A stretch of 64,000 bases of DNA from UBA4923 sp964606165 (GTDB lineage Bacteria; Bacillota; Clostridia; Saccharofermentanales; DTU023), in the NCBI GenBank assembly GCA_964606165.1, contig CAZSFQ010000001.1, forward strand, positions 62,001 through 126,000. Reading direction: 5' to 3'. Shown in pieces: positions 9,151 to 16,423 of this stretch. A program made the translations under genes and the position numbers. A model generated the notes under the pieces. That model had not been told where the DNA came from, ran no database searches, and saw only the letters and a program-made list of their open reading frames with translations. How positions within the stretch are numbered: position 1 is the first letter of the stretch; every line of letters begins with the position of its first letter.

Positions 9151-9274
9151 GCCGACTGATGAGCAGGAAGGTTGCAATCCCGGACGGAGAAATCCGCAGG
9201 ACTGCAGAAGCCTTTGTGCGCTCATTTTCAGTCAGCAGGCATTCCTCTGTTCCGGAGCTAGGCAACGGAGGAAT
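9151..9274 (+). promoter_or_regulatory. Highly structured leader RNA occluding the ribosome-binding site of the sigma-like gene
   Basis: Nested pairings are visible. GACTGA (9154-9159) pairs with TCAGTC (9228-9233) and TGAGC (9160-9164) with GCTCA (9220-9224). Inside lie AAGG/CCTT (9168-9171/9211-9214), TGCA/TGCA (9173-9176/9203-9206), TCC/GGA (9178-9180/9199-9201) and CGGA/TCCG (9181-9184/9193-9196). A separate 11-base-pair hairpin (9241-9251 with 9264-9274, one G-T pair) buries GGAGG five bases before the ATG at 9280. This looks like a cis-regulatory RNA; no known family is recognised. Confidence 0.6.
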
Positions 9275-9279
9275 TTTTT

Positions 9280-9819
9280 ATGCCAAACAAAGACAACCAG
9301 AGTCAATCCAAGAAACAACGTTACTACCCACTAAGAAAACCCAATGACCCCTACAGTGTCGACCTAATCCCTGTTAGTGAAGAGCTATATCAGGAATTAA
9401 ATCGCAGTATCAATCAAGCCAGGAAGCGGGAACAACGAGCAGGACGCTGCTTCTGCCCTAAACATCTGCTCTGGAAATGTGCCGCAGACTGTGATGTCTG
9501 CCCTTACCACAAAAATGGTGAATTTCTTTCACTGGATGCACCGCTCACAGATGATGACCCGGATGTGGGCACGCTTGGCGACTTCATCGCTGATGAATCT
9601 GATTTCTCGGAGGAGCTTGAAGAAAAAGCATTCAAAGAGGCTGTCCAGATTGCAATTCAAGACCTATCTCCCCGTGATCAGGAAATAACACGGCTCTTCA
9701 TGGAGGGCTTAAGCGAACGGGCAATCGCATCAGTCATCGGCTGTCCGAGGAAAACCGTGAACTACCGGAAATCAATCATTTTCAAAACCCTGCTGAGAAA
9801 ACTACGTGACTGGCTATAG
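9280..9819 (+). CDS. Sigma-70 region-4-like HTH protein of a mobile element
   Basis: 179-aa protein whose last 60 residues match sigma-factor region 4: LSPRDQEITRLFMEGLSERAIASVIG, then CPRKTVNYRKSIIFKTLLRKL. The N-terminal half has a cysteine cluster (CFCPKHLLWKCAADCDVCPYH, about 64-85) that probably binds a metal, and an acidic linker. There is no region 2, so it is unlikely to act as a stand-alone sigma factor; proteins of this type in phage and ICE modules are presumed transcription regulators. The start ATG 9280 has GGAGG nine bases upstream inside a strong hairpin, so expression is probably controlled at translation. Confidence 0.8.
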   Translation: MPNKDNQSQSKKQRYYPLRKPNDPYSVDLIPVSEELYQELNRSINQARKREQRAGRCFCPKHLLWKCAADCDVCPYHKNGEFLSLDAPLTDDDPDVGTLGDFIADESDFSEELEEKAFKEAVQIAIQDLSPRDQEITRLFMEGLSERAIASVIGCPRKTVNYRKSIIFKTLLRKLRDWL

Positions 9820-9846
9820 GTCATCAAAAACTTTTTTCAATCTCGT

Positions 9847-9918
9847 TTGCCCAAAATCCCTCCTCCTGTCCAAGGGGGAAGTGAGGGACACACGATACCA
9901 GCCCTCAGAACAGGAGGA
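9847..9918 (+). promoter_or_regulatory. Structured leader, copy 1 of a duplicated RBS-sequestering element
   Basis: It begins TTGCCCAAAATC (9847-9858), then 8 variable bases, then TGTCCAAGGGG (9867-9877) and AAGTGA (9879-9884). TCCTCCTGT (9861-9869) pairs perfectly over nine bases with ACAGGAGGA (9910-9918), which holds the Shine-Dalgarno for the ATG at 9925. TGAGGG/CCCTCA (9882-9887/9902-9907) form an inner hairpin. A second copy at 14206-14281 has the same constant blocks at identical spacing. The position near DUF2800 and DUF2815 genes recalls the DUF2800/DUF2815 candidate RNA motifs reported from comparative genomics; membership is unverified. Confidence 0.7.
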
Positions 9919-9924
9919 AAGCCT

Positions 9925-10119
9925 ATGAGACAACGACAGGCAAATGACATGGAGTTGATCGGACTTCTGACCACCGTCAGCATCCTGTCCAAGCGAATGG
10001 CAAATGAACTGGTCAGAAATCGACAAACGAAGGAGGCAAGCTATGAGTCGCATCAAGTTACTGAAAGATGTCGTAGACGACATGAATCAACTGGCAGAGA
10101 GCATCGCTTTGCTGGCTAA
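9925..10119 (+). CDS. Small conserved mobile-element protein, unknown function
   Basis: 64-aa protein starting MRQRQANDMELIGLLTTVS, behind AGGAGG at 9912-9917. The first 40 residues (ELIGLLTTVSILSKRMANELV) resemble small helical proteins found just upstream of the DUF2800/DUF2815 pair in related elements. The rest overlaps the next gene by 77 bases in another frame and may be less constrained. The start is supported by the leader hairpin, which sequesters exactly this ribosome-binding site. No function is known. Confidence 0.6.
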   Translation: MRQRQANDMELIGLLTTVSILSKRMANELVRNRQTKEASYESHQVTERCRRRHESTGREHRFAG

Positions 10120-10327
10120 GGTCATCGCAAGCGACCGGGAAGAAGCGGAAGAACCGACACCGCAGCTCACGCTATCTGACGTGCGGGGCGTGCTGGCCAG
10201 GAAATCACAGGCCGGTCTTACCAAAGGTGTGAAGGCGCTCATCCAAAAGTACGGCGCTGAGCGTCTGTCCGATGTGAAGCCCGAAGACTATGAATCCCTT
10301 TTGAAGGATGCGGAGGAACTGGGCTAA
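10043..10327 (+). CDS. Small element protein of the type often labelled rrp5
   Basis: 94-aa protein, MSRIKLLKDVVDDMNQLAES. The start at 10043 follows AGGAGG (10031-10036); a longer frame from 10004 has no ribosome-binding site. It has an N-terminal amphipathic helix (about 5-35) and a C-terminal segment LTLSDVRGVLARKSQAGLTKGVKALIQKYGA (about 50-80), which looks like a SAP/Rho-N-like helical nucleic-acid-binding fold. Database entries of this type are often called rRNA biogenesis protein rrp5, which is probably a misnomer. The stop overlaps the next start by one base. A DNA-replication accessory role is inferred from position only. Confidence 0.75.
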   Translation: MSRIKLLKDVVDDMNQLAESIALLAKVIASDREEAEEPTPQLTLSDVRGVLARKSQAGLTKGVKALIQKYGAERLSDVKPEDYESLLKDAEELG

Positions 10328-11460
10328 TGGCAAAGCACGCAACCCTATCCGCATCCAGCGCCGAACGCTGGCTCCACTGTCCGCCCTCGGCAAGGCTGAA
10401 CGAAAAGGCAGCCGACTTTGCTTCGGAGTATGCCCGTGAAGGTTCAGAAGCCCACGCGCTTTGTGAGTTTCGGCTGAAGCTGGCACTTGACATGGAGACG
10501 GAAGACCCAACCCCAGACCTTTCCATGTATTCACAGGAAATGGAAGATGCCGCCGAGCAATATGTCGACCGTATTCTGGAAGTCCTGGAAGCGGTCCGAA
10601 AGACCACATCGGACCCTGCCGTCCTGATCGAACAGCGGCTGGACTTTTCCGACTATGTACTGGGCGGCTTTGGCACAGCAGACTGCGTCATTCTTGCAGA
10701 CCAAACACTTCATTTATTTGACATGAAGTACGGCACGGGTGTCCTCGTCGATGCCCATGAGAATCCGCAGCTCAAGCTTTATGCCCTCGGTTGTCTTCAG
10801 CTCTTTGACGGCATCTACGACTTCGATGAAGTCAGGATGACCATCATCCAGCCCAGACGGGATAACTACAGCACTTTCACGATGAAGAAAGAGGACCTCT
10901 ACACATGGGCCGATGAGACGGTGAGACCAATTGCCGCTCTTGCCTTTGACGGCAAGGGAGACTTCTCGGCCGGTGACTGGTGCAGGTTCTGCAAGGTCAA
11001 AGCGACCTGTGCCAAACGGGCCGAGGTCAACCTGGAACTGGCCAAGCTCGAGTTCAAAAGACCGCCCCTGCTCTCCGACACGGAGATAGATGAAATTCTG
11101 GGGCAGCTCGAAGAGCTGACCTCCTGGGCAAATGACATCAAAGACTACGCCCTCACCGCTGCCAAGTCGGGCAAAAAATGGCACGGCTTCAAACTGGTCG
11201 AGGGCAGGTCAAACCGCAAGTATCTGGACGATGTGAAAGTCGCAGAAGCAGTAGAACAAGCCGGCTTTGATCCCTATGAAAAGAAACACTTAGGCATCAC
11301 AGCCATGACAGCGCTCCTCGGACGTAAGCAGTTCAGCGAAATCCTGGGAGGCCTCGTCATCAAGCCGCAGGGCAAACCAACGCTGGTACCAGACAGCGAT
11401 AAAAGGCCGGAAATGACAACACTTTTAGATGAGTTTAAGGAGGAAACCACTCATGAGTAA
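10327..11460 (+). CDS. DUF2800 protein, Cas4/RecB-like PD-(D/E)XK nuclease
   Basis: 377-aa protein. It has the layout of Cas4/AddB-type iron-sulfur nucleases: an N-terminal cysteine (Cys18 in WLHCPPSARL), a nuclease core with FGTADCVIL and HLFDMKYGTG (the D...D-x-K signature, about 115-140), and a C-terminal cysteine triad WCRFCKVKATC (about 218-228) that can complete a 4Fe-4S site. Members of the family lie beside DUF2815 and a phage polymerase, so a role in processing DNA ends during element replication or recombination is likely. It starts one base into the upstream stop and overlaps the next gene by 8 bases. Confidence 0.88.
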   Translation: MAKHATLSASSAERWLHCPPSARLNEKAADFASEYAREGSEAHALCEFRLKLALDMETEDPTPDLSMYSQEMEDAAEQYVDRILEVLEAVRKTTSDPAVLIEQRLDFSDYVLGGFGTADCVILADQTLHLFDMKYGTGVLVDAHENPQLKLYALGCLQLFDGIYDFDEVRMTIIQPRRDNYSTFTMKKEDLYTWADETVRPIAALAFDGKGDFSAGDWCRFCKVKATCAKRAEVNLELAKLEFKRPPLLSDTEIDEILGQLEELTSWANDIKDYALTAAKSGKKWHGFKLVEGRSNRKYLDDVKVAEAVEQAGFDPYEKKHLGITAMTALLGRKQFSEILGGLVIKPQGKPTLVPDSDKRPEMTTLLDEFKEETTHE

Positions 11461-12016
11461 ATCCAATCCAATGAAAGTTATCACAGGCAAAGATACACGC
11501 TGGAGCTATGCCAACGTGTGGGAAGCAAAATCCATCAACGGCGGTACGCCGAAGTTCTCGGTCTCGCTTATCATTCCAAAGTCAGATAAAGAGACGCTGG
11601 ATGCCATCAAGAAAGCCATTGAAGCCGCCTACAAGGAAGGCGAAGCCAAACTCAAGGGAAACAGCCGCACGGTGCCGGCTCTAAATTCCATCAAGCTGCC
11701 GCTTCGTGACGGTGACGTAGAGCGCCCGGATGATGAAGCCTATGCCAACAGTTACTTTATCAATGCCAACTCGGCCACAGCTCCTGGCATTGTCGATGCC
11801 GATGTGAACCCGATTCTCGACCGCTCCGAAGTCTACAGCGGTGTGTATGGCAGAGTATCCATCACCTTCTACGCATTCAACTCGAACGGCAATCGGGGCA
11901 TCGCCTGCGGCCTGAACAACCTTCAGAAAATCCGTGACGGCAAGCCGCTCGGAAGCCGTGCCAGCGCCGAGTCCGACTTCGGCGACCTGAGCGATGACGA
12001 TGACTTCTTGTCGTAA
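11453..12016 (+). CDS. DUF2815 protein, probable single-strand DNA-binding protein
   Basis: 187-aa protein, MSKSNPMKVITGKDTRWSYAN. The start at 11453 follows AAGGAGG; an upstream ATG in frame lies deep in the DUF2800 gene. The family is predicted to adopt an OB-like fold (beta-rich middle GVYGRVSITFYAFNSNGNRGI) and ends in an acidic tail DFGDLSDDDDFLS, as in single-strand binding proteins, where the acidic tip recruits partners. It sits directly between the DUF2800 nuclease and the DNA polymerase, which supports a replication/recombination role. The biochemical function is inferred. Confidence 0.85.
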   Translation: MSKSNPMKVITGKDTRWSYANVWEAKSINGGTPKFSVSLIIPKSDKETLDAIKKAIEAAYKEGEAKLKGNSRTVPALNSIKLPLRDGDVERPDDEAYANSYFINANSATAPGIVDADVNPILDRSEVYSGVYGRVSITFYAFNSNGNRGIACGLNNLQKIRDGKPLGSRASAESDFGDLSDDDDFLS

Positions 12017-12028
12017 GGAGGCAGGCCG

Positions 12029-12169
12029 ATGTTTGCAGATCTTTTCAAGGAAGTGTACATCGCCTTCAATGCCTTCATTTTAGGCGGACTTGCGGCCTTC
12101 CTGCCATTCTACGCCGTCTATCAGTTCGGCAAGGCTGTCTGGAAGCGAGTCAAAGAACAGCAAGAGTAA
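12029..12169 (+). CDS. Small single-span membrane protein
   Basis: 46-aa open frame starting MFADLFKEVYIAFNAFILGG. It has a hydrophobic stretch of about 20 residues (FNAFILGGLAAFLPFYAVY) followed by a basic tail (KAVWKRVKEQQE). It starts eight bases after an AAGGAGG that ends at 12021. It fills the gap between DUF2815 and the polymerase and is too short for most gene finders. Function unknown; a real gene is supported by the Shine-Dalgarno and the clear membrane-protein composition. Confidence 0.6.
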   Translation: MFADLFKEVYIAFNAFILGGLAAFLPFYAVYQFGKAVWKRVKEQQE

Positions 12170-12175
12170 CTGCCG

Positions 12176-12200
12176 GGGGCGGGGTCAAAAGCCTCGCCCC
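12176..12200 (+). other. Very stable GC-rich hairpin before the DNA polymerase gene
   Basis: GGGGCGGGG (12176-12184) pairs with CCTCGCCCC (12192-12200) over nine positions with one G-T pair and a 7-base loop. TTCGCTTT follows, then the polymerase ribosome-binding site AAGAGG. It may be an attenuator or a processing/stability element. Confidence 0.55.
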
Positions 12201-12219
12201 TTCGCTTTAAGAGGTGCCT

Positions 12220-14205
12220 ATGAAATACCTATCCTTAGACATTGAAACTTTTTCTTCAGAGAACCTAAGTAAAGCGGGTGTCTACCGCTACGTCGAAGCT
12301 CCCGATTTTGATATTCTCCTCATCTCCTATGCTGTAGATGGTGGCGAAGTGCAGACGATTGACCTTGCCAATGGTGAGTCGGTGCCGATAGACCTTATCT
12401 CCGCCTTTCTCTCGGACGATGTGATCAAGTGGGCTTTTAACGCTCAGTTTGAACGAATCTGCCTGTCCGAGTGGCTGAAACGAAAGGGCTATGTTTTGGA
12501 GCGAACCGTGCCCTTTGGCCATGAGTCGGAATACCTGAACTACCTTGACCCGGAAAGCTGGCGCTGTTCCATGGTTTGGTCGGCCTATCTGGGGCTTCCG
12601 CTCTCCCTGGAACAGGCCGGCTCGGTCTTAGGTCTCGACAAGCAGAAGCTGAAAGAAGGCAAAGACCTCATCCGCTACTTCTCCATGCCCTGTAACCCGA
12701 CCAAAACAAACGGCGGCAGGACGAGAAATCTGCCGGAGCACGATCCGGAGAAATGGCAGCTCTATAAAGCCTACAACAAACGGGACGTGGAAACGGAGAT
12801 GGCGATACAGGAAAGGCTCGAGAGCTTTCCCATGCCGGATATGGAATGGGATAACTACCACCGAGACCAGCAAATCAATGATCTCGGCATTTTGATTGAT
12901 AAGGAACTGGCGGAGCAGGCCATTCGCATGGACAAGGAAGTACAGGCGCACGCCCTGCAAAAACTCCGAAGATTCGCAGGCCTTGAAAACCCCAACTCCG
13001 TTATGCAGCTGAAAGACTGGTTAGCGGATCAAGGTATCGAGACCGAATCTCTCGACAAAAAGGCGGTCAGGAAGCTTCTAGATACCGCTTCCGGCAAAGT
13101 GAAAGCTGTCCTCGAAACGAGACAGGCACTTGCCAAGTCCAGCGTCCGAAAATATCAGGCCATGATGGACTGCGTCTGCCTTGACGGCAGAGCGAGAGGT
13201 CTCTTTCAGTTTTACGGTGCCAATCGTACCGGCCGCTTCTCCGGGCGGTTGATTCAACTGCAGAATCTGCCCAGAAACAAGATGGATCATCTGGAGGAAG
13301 CAAGAACGCTCGTTAGACAAGGCGACCTTGATGCTCTGGAAGTCCTCTTTGATTCTGTCCCGCAGGTCTTATCGGAACTTATCCGCACCGCCTTTGTGCC
13401 CAAGGAAGGCCGAATCTTTCTTGTTGCCGACTACTCCGCCATCGAAGCAAGGGTGCTGGCCTGGCTCGCTGGAGAAAGCTGGCGCATGAAGCTCTTTGCT
13501 GAGGGTGGCGACATCTACTGCCAATCGGCCAGCGAGATGTTCAGCGTGCCGGTTGTCAAACACGGTGTAAATGGTGATCTAAGACAGAAAGGCAAGATAT
13601 CCGAACTCGCCTGTGGCTATGGCGGCTCGGTCGGTGCCCTCAAAGCGATGGGTGCACTGGAGATGGGCTTAACGGAAGAGGAGCTGCCTGGACTTGTTCA
13701 GTCCTGGCGAAACTCCAATCCCAAAATTGTCCGTTTCTGGTGGGATGTGGACAGCGCCGCCAAGACCGCCGTCAGGAAAAAAGAAAGAACGGAGGTTCAG
13801 GGCATCGGCTTTCGCTATCAAAGCGGGATGCTCATCATCACGCTTCCTTCCGGTAGAGAGCTTTTCTATGTCAAGCCCCGCATCGGCGAGAACCGCTTCG
13901 GCGGTGAATCCATTACCTATGAAGGTGTCGGAACGGGGCGACGCTGGGAGCGTCAGGAAACCTACGGGGCAAAGCTCGTGGAAAATATCGTCCAGGCCAT
14001 TTCCAGAGACATCCTCTGCTCAGCCCTTCAAACCTTCAAATATTCCGACATCGTCATGCATGTCCATGATGAGATCGTCATTGAAGCCGATCCCCGTATG
14101 TCGGTTGAAGTGGTCTGCAGACAGATGAGCCGAACACCAGAATGGGCTTCCGGATTAAAGCTTGATGCCGACGGCTTCACCTGCAACTTCTATCAGAAAG
14201 ATTAA
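12220..14205 (+). CDS. Phage-type family A DNA polymerase
   Basis: 661-aa DNA polymerase with a proofreading domain. The start is ATG 12220 behind AAGAGG; a GTG two codons upstream is less likely. The N-terminal 3'-5' exonuclease has D-x-E at residues 7-9 (LSLDIET). The polymerase domain has motif A VADYSAIEARVLAW (about 401-414), motif B around RQKGKISELACGYGG and motif C HVHDEIVIEAD (about 613). It lacks the 5'-nuclease of bacterial Pol I, as in phage and plasmid enzymes. It probably replicates the element with the DUF2800/DUF2815 proteins. Confidence 0.95.
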   Translation: MKYLSLDIETFSSENLSKAGVYRYVEAPDFDILLISYAVDGGEVQTIDLANGESVPIDLISAFLSDDVIKWAFNAQFERICLSEWLKRKGYVLERTVPFGHESEYLNYLDPESWRCSMVWSAYLGLPLSLEQAGSVLGLDKQKLKEGKDLIRYFSMPCNPTKTNGGRTRNLPEHDPEKWQLYKAYNKRDVETEMAIQERLESFPMPDMEWDNYHRDQQINDLGILIDKELAEQAIRMDKEVQAHALQKLRRFAGLENPNSVMQLKDWLADQGIETESLDKKAVRKLLDTASGKVKAVLETRQALAKSSVRKYQAMMDCVCLDGRARGLFQFYGANRTGRFSGRLIQLQNLPRNKMDHLEEARTLVRQGDLDALEVLFDSVPQVLSELIRTAFVPKEGRIFLVADYSAIEARVLAWLAGESWRMKLFAEGGDIYCQSASEMFSVPVVKHGVNGDLRQKGKISELACGYGGSVGALKAMGALEMGLTEEELPGLVQSWRNSNPKIVRFWWDVDSAAKTAVRKKERTEVQGIGFRYQSGMLIITLPSGRELFYVKPRIGENRFGGESITYEGVGTGRRWERQETYGAKLVENIVQAISRDILCSALQTFKYSDIVMHVHDEIVIEADPRMSVEVVCRQMSRTPEWASGLKLDADGFTCNFYQKD

Positions 14206-14281
14206 TTGCCCAAAATCACCGGTTCTGTCCAAGGGGAAAGTGAAGGGAGTCCCTCCCTTACATCAAACCTTGGAGGAACCG
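14206..14281 (+). promoter_or_regulatory. Structured leader, copy 2 of the duplicated RBS-sequestering element
   Basis: It has TTGCCCAAAATC (14206-14217), 8 variable bases, TGTCCAAGGGG (14226-14236) and AAGTGA (14238-14243), gap-free against copy 1 at 9847. CGGTTC (14220-14225) pairs with GAACCG (14276-14281) and TCCAAGG (14228-14234) with CCTTGGA (14268-14274), closing over the GGAGG of the gene at 14285. AAGGGAG/CTCCCTT (14243-14249/14253-14259) form the inner hairpin. The variable bases differ from copy 1 but still match the local ribosome-binding region. Confidence 0.7.
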
Positions 14282-14284
14282 ATT

Positions 14285-14503
14285 ATGTTTTACACCAAAC
14301 AGCCTGTCGGAGAAGACAGCGAATTCATCACCTACGTCACGGACGAAAATGTCTATACCACCTGTCCCCGCTGCGGAGCGGAAGTACCCGTCGACCTGGC
14401 AGATGTGCTTCGTGACGAGGACAGCGATTTATACGGCACGGCCGTCTACTGTGACAAATGTGCCAAAGCGTGGCTGCAAGAGAAGCTCGGCGGTGCGAGA
14501 TGA
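14285..14503 (+). CDS. Small zinc-ribbon protein of the mobile element
   Basis: 72-aa protein, MFYTKQPVGEDSEF. It has two CxxC pairs, CPRCGAEV and YCDKCAKAW, separated by about 25 residues with an acidic middle, which is a typical zinc ribbon. The start follows GGAGG at 14272-14276, which is held in the leader hairpin. The stop overlaps the next start (ATGA). Likely a regulator or accessory factor; no family name is certain. Confidence 0.72.
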   Translation: MFYTKQPVGEDSEFITYVTDENVYTTCPRCGAEVPVDLADVLRDEDSDLYGTAVYCDKCAKAWLQEKLGGAR

Positions 14504-14877
14504 ACGAGCAAGAACGGGAAGCCATTGCTTTACGCAGAGAGCGTGGTGAACCCATCAATAAAATTGCAAAAGCGCTGGGCTTGAACTATAACACCGTGAA
14601 GTCGTTCTGCCAGAGACAAAATATCTCTATTCAGAACGATGATGCAGGTGTATGTGAAAACTGCGGTAAGACACTACCCATCTATCAAGGAGGAAGACGG
14701 AGACGCTTTTGTTCGGATAAGTGCCGTCATAGTTTTTGGAGCAAATGGGAGAAGACCTATCAGAAAGAGCATATCTGTCCGACCTGCGGTATGACCTTCA
14801 AAGCAAGATCAACCCGTAAGTACTGCTCCCACGCTTGTTATATCAAAGAACGCTTTCGAGGTACTCGAAATGAATGA
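14500..14877 (+). CDS. HTH and double zinc-finger protein of the mobile element
   Basis: 125-aa protein. Residues 5-40 (REAIALRRERGEPINKIAKALG, then NTVKSFCQR) form a Hin/resolvase-like helix-turn-helix. Two zinc knuckles follow, CENCGKTL...RFCSDKCRHSFW and CPTCGMTF...KYCSHACYIKE, each CxxC-x(n)-CxxxC. Proteins of this build commonly sit just upstream of serine recombinases and may act as a directionality or transcription factor. The start at 14500 overlaps the upstream stop by four bases; the end overlaps the next gene by 8. Confidence 0.75.
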   Translation: MNEQEREAIALRRERGEPINKIAKALGLNYNTVKSFCQRQNISIQNDDAGVCENCGKTLPIYQGGRRRRFCSDKCRHSFWSKWEKTYQKEHICPTCGMTFKARSTRKYCSHACYIKERFRGTRNE

Positions 14878-15064
14878 ACCTTGGAAACAAGAAGCGGATT
14901 TTCAACTGGTGGGTGGCATCCTGAGTGCTTTGCTCAAAAAGAGGCTTCTTACCATCTCAGAATACAGGCGCTGTGTGCGTAAAATTCGTGAAGAAATCAA
15001 GCCTCCCGTCACGCTTCTTTGCAGTAATCAAAAGGCCTTAAACGGCTGGAAACAAACCCGCTAA
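14870..15064 (+). CDS. Small SHOCT-like protein next to recombinases
   Basis: 64-aa protein, MNEPWKQEADFQLVGG. The segment ILSALLKKRLLTISEYRRCVRKIREE resembles the short SHOCT-type helical hairpin (leu-rich helix, loop, helix). Such small proteins are repeatedly found directly upstream of the large serine recombinases of Firmicute elements. It overlaps the upstream gene by 8 bases. Function unknown. Confidence 0.65.
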   Translation: MNEPWKQEADFQLVGGILSALLKKRLLTISEYRRCVRKIREEIKPPVTLLCSNQKALNGWKQTR

Positions 15065-15130
15065 AAACGCTGAATAGCCTTGATATAAGTGCGTCTACGA
15101 GCAAATATGTGATGGAAAGGAGATACTGAA

Positions 15131-16423
15131 ATGGACGTTATAAAAATCCCAGTTAAGCTGCCGGAAAGCATAGAAAAAGAAAAGGTTGCGGCTTATGCCA
15201 GAGTTTCGACCAAGAGCGACGCTCAGCTTCATTCACTGGATGCTCAGATTGATTATTACAGGAAAAGGATCAATGCACGTGCTGACTGGAGTTTTGTCGG
15301 TGTCTTTGTTGATGATGGTCTCACGGGCACAAGAAGTGATCGCCCAGGACTCGAAGACCTTTTGGATCATTGTCGTAGAAAAAAGATTGACTTTGTCCTG
15401 ACCAAATCGATCTCACGCTTTGCCCGAAACACTGTCGACCTTCTGGCCATAATCAGGGAACTAAAAGAACTTGGCATTGCTGTATTTTTCGAGCGGGAGA
15501 AAATCAACACTCTGACTGCCGACGGAGAACTGATGCTAACGCTCCTTGCATCCTTTGCCCAAGAGGAAAGCCGTTCCATGAGTCTTAATAAACGATGGAG
15601 CATTCATAGGCAGTTTTCTGAAGGTGAGCTGGCAGGCATGGCTCATCTCTATGGCTATGATGTTGTCGATGGAGAGCTGATCGTAAACGAGCATGAAGCA
15701 GAGATTGTCCACATGATGTACGAGGATTATCTAAGCGGTATGCAAAGCTCGGAAATCGCAGAAAAACTTAATCGCATGGGTGAACCCAGAAAGCGTGGTG
15801 GTAAATGGAAACCGAGAGACATCACAAATGTCTTCAGAAACGAAAAACATACCGGGAACGCCCTGCTGAATAAGCGATATGTGCTTGACCCTATAACGAA
15901 GCAAACAAAATACAACCATGGTGAACAGCCTCAATACTATATTGAGAATTCCCATGAAGGCATTGTTTCACAGGAACTTTTCGATGCCGTACAGGAAGAA
16001 ATGAAGCGCAGAAGCCCTAACAAGGAAGCACCAAAACCTCATAACAAACCATTCACGGGCATGATCTACTGTGCCTGTGGAGCGAAGTTCCAACGTAAGA
16101 AGTCACCTGTTCGGGTGTTTTGGCGCTGTGGAAGAAATCTTGGCTCATACGGTGGTCACTGTTCCATGAAAGGCATCCCCGAAGAAACCCTCGAGTCGCT
16201 TTGCTGCGATGTTCTTGGAATATCTGAATTTGATGCAAATACCTTTAGAGAATGCGTAGAGCGGATCAATATCACAGGAGACAACGAACTGACCTTCCTT
16301 TTGAAAGACGGAAGGGAGATTCAAAAAACATGGAAGGACCGCTCACGCTCAGAGTCATGGACACCAAAAATGAGAGCAGAGGTCAGTCGCAAGAATAGAG
16401 AGAGGGCAAAACATGGCAAATAA
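15131..16423 (+). CDS. Large serine recombinase 1
   Basis: 430-aa site-specific recombinase. The N-terminal resolvase domain (about 15-160) has the catalytic serine in AAYARVSTKSD, and SISRFARNTVDLL and FAQEESRSMS of the active site. The recombinase domain (about 165-270) and a zinc ribbon (YCACGAKFQ, later WRCGRN) follow. It lacks the long C-terminal coiled coil of its neighbour. RBS AAAGGAG precedes ATG 15131. It overlaps recombinase 2 by 11 bases, so the two are probably co-translated. It likely catalyses integration or excision of the element. Confidence 0.93.
   Translation: MDVIKIPVKLPESIEKEKVAAYARVSTKSDAQLHSLDAQIDYYRKRINARADWSFVGVFVDDGLTGTRSDRPGLEDLLDHCRRKKIDFVLTKSISRFARNTVDLLAIIRELKELGIAVFFEREKINTLTADGELMLTLLASFAQEESRSMSLNKRWSIHRQFSEGELAGMAHLYGYDVVDGELIVNEHEAEIVHMMYEDYLSGMQSSEIAEKLNRMGEPRKRGGKWKPRDITNVFRNEKHTGNALLNKRYVLDPITKQTKYNHGEQPQYYIENSHEGIVSQELFDAVQEEMKRRSPNKEAPKPHNKPFTGMIYCACGAKFQRKKSPVRVFWRCGRNLGSYGGHCSMKGIPEETLESLCCDVLGISEFDANTFRECVERINITGDNELTFLLKDGREIQKTWKDRSRSESWTPKMRAEVSRKNRERAKHGK

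Noticed and set aside
9280..9819. A full sigma factor
   Set aside because: Only region 4 is visible; region 2 needed for promoter melting is absent.
10043..10327. Naming the protein Rrp5, an rRNA biogenesis factor
   Set aside because: This label is a carried-over database name; size, context and composition fit a small element protein.
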